A DNA stretch of 64,000 nucleotides from Globodera rostochiensis (Eukaryota; Nematoda; Chromadorea; Rhabditida; Heteroderidae): the NCBI GenBank assembly GCA_018350325.1, contig JAEVLN010000028.1:558001-622000 (forward strand). Reading direction: 5' to 3'. Each line of letters opens with the position of its first letter. Positions within the stretch are counted from its first letter, which is position 1. The position numbers and the translations under genes are program-made. The notes under the pieces are model-generated. The model saw only the letters and a list, made by a program, of their open reading frames with translations, was not told where the DNA came from and did no database searches. Below are positions 11,131 through 22,482 of this stretch, piece after piece.

Positions 11131-11300
11131 ATAGACTGGATTATCTTTATAAATTGAGCGGGAATTGAATGCCATCCCGGCAAAAACGGGGCTCGAATTG
11201 GTATCTCCGCATGAATTTTGTACGATTTTTTGAGTTTGTTGCATTTTTTTTTAAGGGAACGACATTGGGTATAAAGTGAACGAAATTGGCTTTTTACCGT

Positions 11301-12121
11301 GAGAAACTCTACGTTTTATTTACTATTGTATATTCTTAGAAATTTGGAAATGGGTAGAAAATTTGTGACGAAACTCCAATGTCGAATCCCACCGCAGCAA
11401 AACTTCCCGAATACCCTGCACGTCTTAGGCGAAGCCTAAGCTAGACTTAGCTTCAGTACGGGACTGAATCGGCACTCCTGGTAGGAGCCGATTTAAATCT
11501 TTTTTTTTGGCGAGTTATGCACAAAAAAAAATTTTTAGACAAATTTTATTGTTTTAACAAACCTAAACGGATCTACAAAACCCTATTTTAGAGTTTTAGA
11601 TCCGAAAATAGAATCAAACCTATTTTAGGCTCTGAAGATTTTTGTGCATAAAATTCAAAATTTTCTTGTCAAGATTCCTTCAAATCAATTTTTTTTTCTT
11701 GTCTAAATGAAGAAGAGAATGTTTTTTTTAAAAACATTTAGTTTAAAAAGAATATCTTCTGAGTCTACCCCGGCGTAGTGCCTACAATTCGGCTACTGAC
11801 GACTTTTTTGTTTGTTTCAACTTTTTCAAGCTACCTATTCTTTAGGGACGAACTGCTTTTCAGTTTGTACTTTTTGGCAAGCCAACAGAATCAAAAGAAA
11901 TTGCTTTGACAGCATTTAGACTGTATAATCTTTTTGCGGAAGAAAGCTAATCATTAGTGTAACAAAAAAAGTCGTCCATAGCCGAGTTGTCCAGACACGA
12001 TGTACACACCCTCCTCCCCATAAAAATTAAAAGTTTCCAACATTTTTTTAGGATTAGAAAAACAGATTTTTTTTAATTAAAAAAAGAGAAAAGCATTAAC
12101 AAATCTTTTTTTAGACTTCCA
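11301..12121. other. Intergenic, no gene recognised
   Basis: A/T-rich sequence between the segmental duplication and the SYG-1-like gene. It contains a GCCTAAGC/CTTAGGC palindromic patch near 11,425 and no convincing reading frame. The promoter of the downstream gene should lie here, but I see no defined element. Confidence 0.4.
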
Positions 12122-15100
12122 ATGATCGAATCGTTTATCCTTTTGGTTATTTTTCTGTTCCGTTGGCTTTCTTGGAGGGCGCGCGCTTTAATGTAAGAAT
12201 AGATATAATAATTTACCCTTAAAGTGCCAGCCCTGTTTATTTTTAGGGCACTTCATTCGCCGGCGCTGCTGCTGCTGTTGGTGCTCTGCATTCTCTGGAC
12301 GATCTTTTGTGACGGCGGCGGTGGGGACGGAGGAGGAGGAGGCGGCGGCGGTGGTGGTGGGGGAGGGGGCGGTGGAGGAGGTGGAGGAGCAGCGGCGGAT
12401 GCCGCAGTGTAAGTTATTGAAAAAAAAAACGAATTTAAAAACTTTTTTTAGCGCCCCGCGCGTGTACGCCTTCCAGCGCGAGAAGCGCCGAAGGATGGCC
12501 GCAGTCGCTAGGATGAATGACGCCAATGCCCAGCAACAACAACAAGCAGGCGCCGTTGCGTTGGATGCTGAGACCAAGGTAAAGAAACACGCTATTCATT
12601 TTAAAGCATGTTGTCAGCTGATCAATTTTCCGCGTTTAAAATTAGTTTTTTTCCCCCTATAAATCGGATTGGATTGGATTTGATCAGATCAGAATCATGA
12701 TCACTTTTTATTGAATTGAATTGATCATCAGAATCTCGATCACTTTTTGTTGAAATGAATTGATCAGTTATAGCTACATGTGTAGTCTGTGATTGGTCTA
12801 AGTTAGGTCGGATCAGAAGCATCGTTTTTTAGCTGTCCCATTCTTCTGACGGCGTCGAGACGTGCCTGGTGGACGTGCTGTTTGCGCCGAAAGTGCGCGT
12901 TGAAACCATTCCGGAGGGCAGTCAGGTGAATGTTTTTTTGTTGAATTTTTGAATTTTTTAAAACTAATCGCTTAAAATTCTTTATTTGATTTATTTTGCA
13001 TTGTATTGCCTTAAGGTGTCAACCTTTCCATGAATCACATGCACTGCACATTTTTCTTAACAGAAATTGTTCAGGTTTTCGAAGGCGGTTACATTCGATT
13101 GCATTGTACAAGCGACGCGCATCCGGACGATGTGAAGCTGCGTTGGAGTTGGGACGGCGAGCCGAAGCGTTTGGAGGTTGTGGACGCGCAGGTAACGAAG
13201 GCATAAAATTCACAAAATGTTTTGTAGGTTTTTGAAACTAAATTCATAAAATTTGATCAATTTATAGACCGTTCTGATCAACGGACTTCGCTTCAACGAC
13301 AACGGACGTCGAGTGACGTGCACAGCGGAGAACACAATCGGTGTGGGGACGGGAGTGTTTGAGCTGGACGTGCCCTGTAAGGCGCTTGCACTTTCAATCA
13401 AATTCCTCAATTTATTTTAATTGTTCAAAAAAAGATCTGTGACGTCACTACTAATTGGCCATTTTTATTATAAAAATTAACAATTTTTTAGCAAATAGGG
13501 CAATTGTCAAATTTTCTTTTTACTTTTTTCAAGCTGGACCTCGTTTCATGTCGACCAACCAGTCAAAGGTTGTGGAACGCGGTGGGCAGGCGTCGTTCCA
13601 ATGCGAGGTGCTCGGAAATCCGACGCCCATCGTTCGATGGTACCACGGCAGGGACATGGACATTCCGATTGAGGAGGGCAAAAAGTACGAATTTTGCTTG
13701 ATTTTTCTTTATTTTCATTTTGATGTATTCTTTTTCTTATTTATTAACCTTGATTTAGTAATTATTATTTTTTAATAGTCATTTTACTTTGCAGTATAAC
13801 CATTGCTGATGTGCTGGACTGGAAGGAAGGCGAATACAGGGTGAGTTTCTTGATTACAAGCTTCAACAATACTGTTGTTGTTTTATTTTGGAAATCAATT
13901 ATAATTAAAAAAAGAATACAATGCTTTTAACTTTAATTGAGAAATTAAGAGCATTTTTTAATATGTGTTTCATGCGCATAGCAAATCCATCGCCTATACG
14001 CTTAATGCCCCCAGGGGGGGGGGGGGGGGGGGAGGTGGGGACAATGGACAATTGGCCCCCGGGAAAAATGTACGACGACGTATCGGGCAAAAGTCGACAA
14101 CCGCCGCCTGTCTCATAAGATTCATTACAATAAATAAATAGCATAAACATTTTAAAATGTTAGTTTTAAGTGTGTCGCCGAAGTAGACGGATTCCCACCG
14201 AAGGCCCTCCACCACATGTTGTTCTTGAAAGGCCCGCCCAAAGTCCAATTGTCCGAGCAATTTTTGTTCGATGCCGATTCAGTCACATTGGCCTGCAAGG
14301 TGAGGCCATTTTTTAGTCTTGGTTTTGGGACTTTTGAAATCTGCAATTTTTTGCTTTCTGAATCGAAATTTTGTCAGCAATTTTATTATATTTAATCTAA
14401 TAACAACGTCAGCTCGACCTTAAGCTTAGGAGGCTTTAAAACAAATTTAATTTCGTAGGTTCAACACCGGTCTGAGAGAGTGAAGGTCCATTGGTATCAC
14501 AACGGCCATCGCGTGGACATTGAGCCGCGCGTTCACCTTCAACAACAGCCGGAGCTGGATGTTGTTGGTGACCATCAGCCTCACTATGCGGTCCGGGACG
14601 AGCGGATGAGCCGTTGGGAAATTGTGTCGCGGTTGACCATTCTACGCTTCACCGACGCCGACTTTGGCACGTACAACTGCACGGCACGCAATGAGCATGG
14701 GGTGGTGTCCGATCAGCGCGAAATTACGCTGAACGTCGTGGACAGTCTCCGTAAGATTTTCTAACAAAATTAACAACATCGATTTACAAATTAAAATAAA
14801 TATTCAAAATTTTTAAGGATGGTTTGTGAACAAAACTCCGATGGAGGCGCGAATTGGCGTTGGTTTGTTTACGCTTGCTCTGCTGGGGATCGCCTGCATG
14901 GCCTGCTGCTGTTGCATTCGCAATTGGCATCGCCGTCGTTGCGGACTTTCAAAATTCTCCAAAGCCAGTTAGTTGGTTTTTTAAATGAATTTAATACATT
15001 TTATTAGGATTTTTATTCGCATTATTTTTAGAGTAACTTCATTTAGGTATTAAGTCAACAATTTTTTAGAAAGATTTTTAAAATTAAACTTTATATTTCT

Positions 15101-16148
15101 ATTACAACATTAAAAATTCTATTTAACCGATTAATAATAATTTATGTTTCTCTTAGCGTTTTCAGACGGCGATTTTACTGTGAATGTTGAGGAGGTTGAC
15201 AATGGCACTAACACGAGCAGCTCCGCTCCACTTTGTGTTCAACAGTTTTACACGCCGGTTTGAAATATCATTCACTTTAAATTTTTTTAAATTTTTCCCA
15301 ACAACAGGACTTCCACTTCACCAACTACTCGCCGAACAACGGCTTCATTCCGCACAATCAGCACCAGCAATACGGCGGCGACCAGTTCATTCTGATGCCC
15401 AATGGCGGCGGCGGTGTTGCTGCTGCTACTGACCCTCAGTCGGATGTTCATCAACAAACATTTTGTTCTTCATATCAGTCATTCGGCAACGGAGTTGGGA
15501 GCACTTTTGGTCACAAAACAGGTGGGGGAATTACATAAATGCAATAAAATTCCCAGCGGCGCCTATGGCCACTTACTGTCGGCCACTTCAAAAACACTTA
15601 AAAATGACAACCAGAAAGCTAAACATGGGCATAAATCATAACCAAAATTCTACTGTAATTTTTGGAGGAATTTTTTTATAATTTTTTTTTTGTTGCTCTT
15701 TGTCCGACCAACTGAATTCCCGAGTCCCGTTTCTGGGAAAAGCGGTAGTTGTTTTAATCCCGAGAACAGTTTTCGAATTTGTCTCAAGCTGCAATAGTAT
15801 TTACTCAGTTTTATTATTGTTTTTCCTCTCACAGTCAACAACAACAACATGTTGCCGCCGGTGTTGTCTCCGAACAGTTTCGACGGCATGATGGCACTGG
15901 ACGGTACGACAACGACGGTGCCTGGGACCATGCCATTTTCCAACCGTTCGTCTCCACAATACTATCAACAACAGCAGCAGTACGGTGTGATGGAAACGGT
16001 GCCGGAGGAAATGCTGCGGACGCCGGATTCCACCGCCTCTGACAACCGCACATATTTAAGCAACGGCGGCAACGTGTTGATGCTTATGGGACGCGGCGGA
16101 GAACAGCAACAGCAACGAACTTTTTCGCGCAATTCCACCCATGTTTAA
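12122..16148 (+). CDS. syg-1: SYG-1/Kirrel-like immunoglobulin-superfamily adhesion protein, 14 exons
   Basis: Exons: 12,122-12,192; 12,247-12,408; 12,452-12,578; 12,833-12,925; 13,075-13,191; 13,268-13,376; 13,534-13,684; 13,795-13,840; 14,171-14,299; 14,459-14,750; 14,818-14,967; 15,157-15,257; 15,308-15,521; 15,835-16,148. All junctions keep frame, giving 691 aa. A hydrophobic N-terminus (LLLLLVLCILW) is followed by a polyglycine stretch, three complete Ig domains (Cys pairs LHC/VTC, FQC/YRC, LAC/YNC at about 140-225, 228-310 and 311-428), one transmembrane helix (~445-465, GVGLFTLALLGIACMA) and a Gln/Asn/Gly-rich tail ending STHV. A C-terminal THV is the PDZ ligand of NEPH/Kirrel proteins, and PRFMSTNQSKVVERGG and GNPTPIVRWY fit that family, which mediates synapse-partner recognition. 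Usual SYG-1/Kirrel proteins have five Ig domains; the first two are missing here, apart from a tail-like VETCLVDVLFAPKV. The N-terminal exons are less certain than exons 4-14. Confidence 0.85.
12655..12820. repeat. Dispersed GATCA-rich repeat in intron 3
   Basis: The segment with repeated TTGATCAG and CTACATGTGTAG is shared with 20,370-20,515. It is a dispersed repeat of unknown type. Confidence 0.5.
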
Positions 16149-17784
16149 ATTATTTATATTTTATGTTTAAACAAATTGCTTTTTTCGTTTTCTTAAATTT
16201 TGGTATCAAAAATTTGGCCGTAACAGTAATAATATCAAATTGTGCCTCTTATCAAAATGGCATTTGCTCTGGTTTACCAGAAAATGATTGATCGGAGAGT
16301 TACACTTTATTTTGACATTCATGAAAGCAACAATCGGGGTATTCTGGTCAACATTAAAATAGAAATTCTGTCCATAAAATGATCAGAAAATTGATATAAA
16401 ATGTTGTTGTTGACCATAATAAAATTGCACTGATCATCATCATCGCAGGACAACCATGCAGAAAACAGGATCAGGCAGCTGGCACGACGCAACTGTTCCA
16501 CAGTGACCGGATTGATCAAAAACAACAATCGATGATCTTATTTGATCAACATTTTTCGGTTTAGTCCTCCTATTCGCTGTGATGTTGTGTAGTAAAGAAC
16601 GGACAGGAATTCGCAAATGTTTTTTGTTTTATTTAAGGCATTCATATTTGACAGAAATTAAGATGTGATTCAAAGTAAAGCTTTGCAGTTTTTTCCCGCA
16701 ATCTTGCTTATACAGTATCTATCATACTGTATCAATTTTAATTTTTATAAAAATTAATTTTGAACTATAAAAAAAATCAAAAACTTTGCCAATTACCGTC
16801 AACAGAAAATTTTGTTGCCGGAAACAAAATTGCCCCCCCCCCGGGGGCCGGCCAAGATTGGCACAAAAATCCCCGCAAGGCATTCCTTCGATTTTCACAA
16901 GACGGCCATGACGTTCACGGTTGGATATCATTTTGCATATTTTGCGTGGGTGGGTTGAAATGTGAAAAATGCTATGCCATTAGTTAAGCAGAGTCAAATT
17001 CCAGTATCGAAATTGGCACGAAATTTGATGTTTTCCATCGTAATAGCAAAAGAATTGGCTCAATTTGCATTTTGTTCTCTTTTTGTAAAAATTTCTCCGG
17101 CCGGACACCCTCCACTCTTACGTAAACCAGTTTTTTTCTCGGAAATTCCTAAGCAAAATTCATAATTTAGCTAATATTTTGATGATTCTTTAAAAAATTA
17201 AGTCGAAAATAAAATTTTCAAGTGGTGTTGGCATGGCACTGCCATTATTGGTTGTAACAAGGTAAAGAAACGCGCTGTTCATTTTAAAGTAGGGTTGGGC
17301 TCCCGACCCCGCAAATTTAGGCCATTTTCGGGGTTTAGAAAATGAGTGACAAGAAATCGATGGTTAGGTGGTTTGTTTTCGGAAAGTAATTCGTGTGGGT
17401 TCGAAACCGCTTGAGTGCGCTCACTCGAAAAATCTCGAAAAATTCAGTTTTGTTCGAGACGAGATTCTCGAAAAATCTCGGATCTCGAAAAATCTCGAGC
17501 CGGAACAGTCAAGATTCGAGATTTTTAATCTAAAATATAATTTTTTTTCAAAATTCTCAGAAACTCCACCAAATTTTGTACGGGTAAGAAGGGAGCATTA
17601 GAAACATGTCTGCAAAATTTGGTAACGAAATAAGAGAGCCTGTGTTCCAAGATTTTGAAAATCAAAAGAAAATTCAATGGTGAGGGGATGGATGTGCAGT
17701 CATTTCACAGTTTTGATAAAAAATCGCATAATAATGGGCTTTCCGATGATGTTAGACATTCCTTGTAATAAATCCTGACTAGGG
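16149..17784. other. 3' flank of the SYG-1-like gene and repeat remnants
   Basis: No gene is seen. AATAAA-type signals occur downstream of the stop. At 17,330-17,425 there is a tRNA-like remnant (TGGTTAGGTGG, then GGTTCGAAACC), and at 17,430-17,530 a cluster of TCTCGAAAAATCTCG repeats like the termini of other elements here. A truncated hairpin (CCGGCCGGACACC) lies near 17,098. Confidence 0.45.
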
Positions 17785-18728
17785 CAGGGATGCCAACAAA
17801 AATTTTTCAAAATCAATACATTGGAATCAAAATATCAGATTTTGGGGTCAAAAATCAGTACATTTTAAAAAATGTCTCAAAATACACTAAATCTTTAATT
17901 TTTCGCATGAAATATGCATTTTTTAACCATATTTCTCTCCACCAACAATTTTCCTCAACATTTGGTGGTTGGAAATTGCTTTTCTTTGGATTTTCGAAAA
18001 TACAAATTTTTTTTTGCGAATTTTGCTTTAGTGGGGGGGGGGGGGGGGGTCGGCGGTGCCGATAGGCGCCGCCGAGAAAATTTTTGAATTATTGACTCAA
18101 TTTTGTTAAGGAATTTGCAACCAAAATTTAAAAAAATGGCCGTATTTTTTTAGACTATTAGAAATGGGAACGGTGCCGATAGGCGCCGCCGGGAAAATTT
18201 TTTGGTTTTCGACTTAATTTGGTAAGAAAATTGGTCCAAAAATTCGAATTATCCTGAAAATCAGTACAATAGAATTTGGATAAAAATGCAAATATTGTTA
18301 CAGACATTTATTAAGCGAAAATTCAAAAAAGAATGAGAAAAATTCTTGAAAATTAACACATTTGGCCATCTGTCTAAGATTATTCAAATTTAAACAAAAA
18401 TTCTTCAAAAAGCTCCAGAAATCTCAAATAAAGGACAAAAAAGGACGTGTACCCCAAATAAAATACAAATCTTTAAAAAAAGGACATTTAAAAAAGGATT
18501 TTATCTACAAATTCAAAACAAGGAATTAATTTTAAAGGTTAGAGAGAAAAAAACACTTTTTATTTAAATTTTACGTTCGAAATTCACGGAAATACTTAAA
18601 TCAGTACAAAATCAGTACGCCGAGCTGAAATCAGTACATTTCTGACAAATCAGTACATTTTTAATTTGTCAGATTCTGCCTTCTAATATCAGTACATTTC
18701 TGATAAATAAGTACAAATGGCATCCCTG
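17785..18728. mobile_element. hAT-like element, CAGGGATGCC termini, 8-bp TSD
   Basis: The termini are CAGGGATGCCAACA.. and ..GGCATCCCTG, flanked by perfect 8-bp repeats GACTAGGG (17,777-17,784 and 18,729-18,736). Subterminal repeats are ATCAGTACATTTCTG. It contains the hairpin pair at 18,050-18,075 and about 18,170-18,190. No tRNA-like segment and no transposase are evident. Confidence 0.85.
18050..18195 (+). repeat. Two-hairpin motif (GATA loops)
   Basis: The first hairpin, 18,050-18,075, follows an 18-base G-run and is canonical. The second, ~18,170-18,190, has lost part of its 5' arm. Spacing is ~120 bp. Confidence 0.8.
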
Positions 18729-18885
18729 GACTAGGGAAGGTATTCAGGTGACCGTGGACTTCGGGATGATTTTGGTTTCAAAAATAGCTAATTTTCAGTT
18801 TTAAGACATTTTTTAGCTGCTAAATAAGCCCCTGCGGGGAGAGTAGAGTTTGCCAACAAATTGAGTAAAAAATTCAAAATTTTTC

Positions 18886-18911
18886 TCGGCGGCGCCTATC
18901 GGCACCGCCGA
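18886..18911 (-). repeat. GATA-type hairpin (minus strand)
   Basis: The canonical TCGG-type hairpin with a TATC loop on the plus strand, upstream of the element at 19,265. Confidence 0.75.
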
Positions 18912-19264
18912 CCCACCAACCTTCCTCAGAAGTGAATAAAAATCTCAAAATCTTCCTGAACCAATTTGAACAAAATGTTAAAAAATTCTACAAATTTCCC
19001 GTCAGCGCTGAATGGAACTTTTTTTAATAAATTTTCAAATATTTTTTAATTAAATCTGTGCAAAAAATGAATTTTCATCGCATCTTTCTGAATTTTTGTT
19101 TTCATTTTCTTAACCAAGATTGCTCTTAATGTAAAAATTTTGCTTTCCGGACCTCTCCCACTCCTAAAAAGCTTCAAAAAATTACCGCGTTTTTTAAATT
19201 TTGGTTGCAAATCCTTTAACAAATTAGTCGAAAATTCAAAATTTCTCGGCGCCGTCTATCGACA

Positions 19265-20362
19265 CTAGAGAAAGGACCAATCGAGATTCTGGATCGTCGA
19301 TCGAACGAATTTTTTCGAGATCTTCGAGATACGAGATTTTTCGAGATTCTCGGTCGTAATCTCGATCGAGAAGTTTCTAGATTTTGATCGAGAATATCGA
19401 TCGAAAAAGTACCGAGATTCACAATCTTGGTTCAATTTTACTTTAATTTTAGGTGAAAAACTAAGTAAAAATGGACGAAAGGGTCCCGAAAATCGGACAA
19501 AATGTCCCCTTGCCCATGTAAAATACTGGATTAAACTAAGGGTACAACGGGGCCGGATTACCGCTTTTTAGGTCTTAAAATGAAGTCCACGTCCCGGTTT
19601 TTTGGTAACGCAGGGACCGGGACTAATTACACTCCTAATGTGATATCATTGAGCGAAGTGACAGACCGATGACGGGGCGGGGCGGTGATCTTTGCGTACT
19701 TTTTGACAAGAATACCCCTCAAGTAAATCGATGGCCTAGTGGTTTTCTTTTCGACAAGGCGGGTTCCGGCCCCGTTTTTTTGTTTCCAGCCGGAACCAAA
19801 TATTTGGGTATTTTCGGCTGAATTTGCATTAATTTATTGCAATTTTTTTTAAAGAATGCATTTTTTTTATTAAATTTGCGCTTAAAAAACGCCAAAGCAA
19901 AAATATTTGCTCATTTTTATCCAAATTTCTAAAATTCACAGCAATTTTCTTAATAAACTTTCAAAATTTTCCTGGCGGCGCCTGTCGGCACCGCCGGACC
20001 TCTCCTTTCCAGAAAAATAAAAACTTTCTTGAAAAAGGTCGCGCAATTAACGGCACCACCGACCCATGCCTCTCCCTACTAAAAATATTTTAGATACATA
20101 CTTGTGCGCAAAAAAAAAATTTCAGTAACGATTTGAACTTGATTTTCACGAATCTTTTTGTTTTTTTCCTGTCCAGCACCGACAATAATAATATTGAATA
20201 ATAAATTCGCTTTGAAAATTCACAATAAATAAAAAATTGAAAATCTCGAAAAATTTTTTCGAGATCTTCGAGATACGAGACTTTTCGAGAAACAAGATTT
20301 ATTCTCGATCGAACAAATTTTTTCGAGATTCTCGATCGTAATCTCGATCGGTCCTTAAGTAT
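19265..20362. mobile_element. Probable TIR element, AGGACCAATCGAGATT termini
   Basis: The left end TAGAGAAAGGACCAATCG and right end CGATCGGTCCTTAAGTATTA are imperfect inverted repeats, and both sides are filled with TCTCGATCGAGA repeats. Inside are a tRNA-like segment (~19,725-19,790, TGGCCTAGTGG then GGTTCCGGCCC) and hairpins at 19,972-19,997 and a decayed one near 20,045. No target duplication is clear. Confidence 0.55.
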
Positions 20363-20737
20363 TAGTTTTGTTGAAATGAATTGATCAGTTATAGCCTACA
20401 TATGTAGTCTGTGAGTGATCTAAGTTTGAGTCGTATCAGAATCATTGAATTGATGATCAGAATCATGATCACTTTCTGTTGAAATAAATTGATCAGTGAT
20501 AACCTACATGTGTAGCAGGGATGGGCGGAATTCCGATTTCCGACTTTCCGATTTCCGATTTCCGACTTTTTTGGGGTCGGAATTCCGATTTCCGAGTTCC
20601 GAAAATTTTTGAGACCCCGGAATTCCGAGTTCCGATTTCCGAAATTTGGAGCAACAAGTCGGAAATTTTCGGAAAAATCGATAATTTTCGGCCCCACTTT
20701 TCTTAACAAATCTCGTTAAGATCCTCAAAAAAATTTC

Positions 20738-20889
20738 CCGGTGGCGCCTATCGGCGCCACCGGACCTCTTCATTTCTCCTAAAAAACTTCAAAAATTGTG
20801 CGTTTTTTTTCAATTTTGGTTGCAAATTTCTTAACAAATAGTCATCAAAAACCCAAAATTTTCTCGGCGGCGCCTATCGGCACCGCCGA
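20738..20889 (-). repeat. Two-hairpin motif with compensated stem change
   Basis: Hairpin 20,738-20,763 reads CCGGTGGCGCC / GGCGCCACCGG around TATC: a C-to-T change in one arm is matched by G-to-A in the other, keeping 11 pairs. The partner at 20,864-20,889 is canonical. Confidence 0.8.
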
Positions 20890-20959
20890 CTCCCCAGTCT
20901 CAATTTCGGTTGGACCGGGATTAACCGGGATAAAAATTCAACCACTTTTCTGAGCTACA

Positions 20960-21045
20960 TTTCGCATTGATGGTGGTTTAGTGGTGAGCGGTAGAGGGAT
21001 TGATTTGTTGGGGTTCAGATCCTCGATGTGCAATTATTTTTCCTT
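20960..21045 (+). other. tRNA-like segment (A box and B box)
   Basis: TGGTTTAGTGGTGAGC resembles a D-arm/A box, and GGTTCAGATCC a B box. Spacing of ~45 bp is close to that of a real tRNA, but the acceptor stem is absent. Confidence 0.5.
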
Positions 21046-21410
21046 ATTTTCTTTGGACATCTATAGTAGAGGAAACAATTTTTAAAACTTTTTTATATTT
21101 GTCCCGATTAAAAATCCTTTTGAGTTTTGATGACAATTTGGAAATTTTTTTTTTGCCCTCGATTTCTAAAATTATTTTGTTAAGCGGGAGGAGGAAGGGA
21201 GGTATCGGCGGTGCCGATAGGCGCCGCCGAGAAAAATTTTTTTAAATAGGTTAATTTTGTTAAAAAAATTTTTCCGATTTCCGACTTCCGATTTCCGATT
21301 TCCGACTTTTTTGGGGTCGGAATTCCGATTTCCGATTTCCGAAAAATTTTGAGACCCCGGAATTCCGATTTCCGATTTCCGAAATTTTTTGAGGCCGTCG
21401 GCGCCCATCC

Positions 21411-22482
21411 CTGGTCCCAACCCTAAAAAACAATTGGGTGACGATGGCATACTATTTATTGATCGATTTGAGCAATTTAATGAATGCATTTAATGATAAA
21501 ATGGCCATAAAAATGAGAATCCAAAAGATTCAGATGTATGCATTGAGAACGTTTTGCTATTGGCAAATCGTTTTTGTTGGATTCCGTTGAAAAGCGTTGC
21601 GTTGACTTTCTGTTGAAAAAGAGCAAAAAGTCGGCCATTTGCAAAATCCGATTGGCACTTTTGTTGCGGCATCATTGACATGAAGGTCCAAAATTTGCAA
21701 AATATAAATAAAACATTAATTCGAACAATTTCAGACGAAAATTTTGGAAGAAATGACCAAGGACGACAGGGATATAAATTTGTCAGACATTGTCTACTCA
21801 TATTAATCCAAAAAAGCTTTGTTAAAGTCGATGAACATGAAAATGATTTTGCTGGAATCAAACCCAGACATTGAATGAAGATATAAAAAAATAAATAACA
21901 ATTTATCTATTATAAAAAATAATGGACAATACTCTCAACATCACCCCAACTAATAGTATGCATCAAATATCATCATTAAAAACAATAATTTTATGTTTTT
22001 GAATTTGGTCGCTTTTTATCGCAACATTTTGTACGCTTTCAAGGCCAAAATTGTACCGAACATCACCAAGTGCAGCCAAAAATACCTGAAAATTATCGAA
22101 ATAAATATAAAAATATTTAAAAATTCAAATTTTTTTGTTACATTTTAGACCACAGCCGAATAGTGTCCCACCCGTCCAGCAACAAAAAGCCGCAGGCCAT
22201 CATTTCAAAGCCGCGCATCCTCACAAAGGACCATCTGAGGGGAAAAACATTTAAAATTACGAAATAGAATAAATGGGCATAACAAATAACACAAGATCGG
22301 CCGGACGGTTCGGCTATCAACACTTTCGCCAAAATACTGAAAAGTACTGGTACTAAAAATCCCCATTATTCTTGGAACGGAAGTAAAGTACCGTACCGCC
22401 GCGTCCGATCTGTGCCAATAACTAAAGCCCGGACTCGAAGACCGATCGAGATTGCGATCGAGAATTTCAAAAAATCTCGGTA
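21411..22482. repeat. Right arm of the inverted duplication
   Basis: Reverse complement of 1-1,217. It contains the last two exons of the intact mboa-7 gene and ~600 bp downstream, and lacks the ~147 bp found only in the left arm. Confidence 0.85.

Larger units (their letters stand above)
5138..11300. repeat. Segmental duplication, copy 2 (6.2 kb, with insertions)
   Basis: This is the second copy of 965-4,690. Extra length comes from three TIR elements at 6,518-7,458, 7,675-8,663 and 9,648-10,646. Copy 1 provides the uninterrupted sequence at two of these sites (near 2,225 and 3,612) and so acts as an empty-site control. Region 8,664-9,060 matches nothing in copy 1 and holds no recognisable gene. 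Confidence 0.85.
20516..21413. mobile_element. hAT-like element, CAGGGATGGGCG termini
   Basis: Ends are CAGGGATGGGCG and CGCCCATCCCTG, with long subterminal arrays of TTCCGATTTCCGA. Flanking 8-mers differ (ATGTGTAG / GTCCCAAC), so the target duplication is missing. The right end coincides with the breakpoint of the inverted mboa-7 duplication, so one side was probably exchanged. It holds a minus-strand hairpin pair (20,738-20,763 and 20,864-20,889), a plus-strand tRNA-like segment (~20,960-21,045; TGGTTTAGTGG and GGTTCAGATCC) and a plus-strand hairpin (21,205-21,230). A 98-bp relative is at 47,641, and truncated relatives lie at 1,379 and 5,520. Confidence 0.8.

Noticed and set aside
12224..12662. 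Glycine-rich or glutamate-rich open frames over the GGC/GAG repeat
   Set aside because: Only the frame that splices in phase with the Ig-domain exons is kept; the others are shadows of the same low-complexity stretch.
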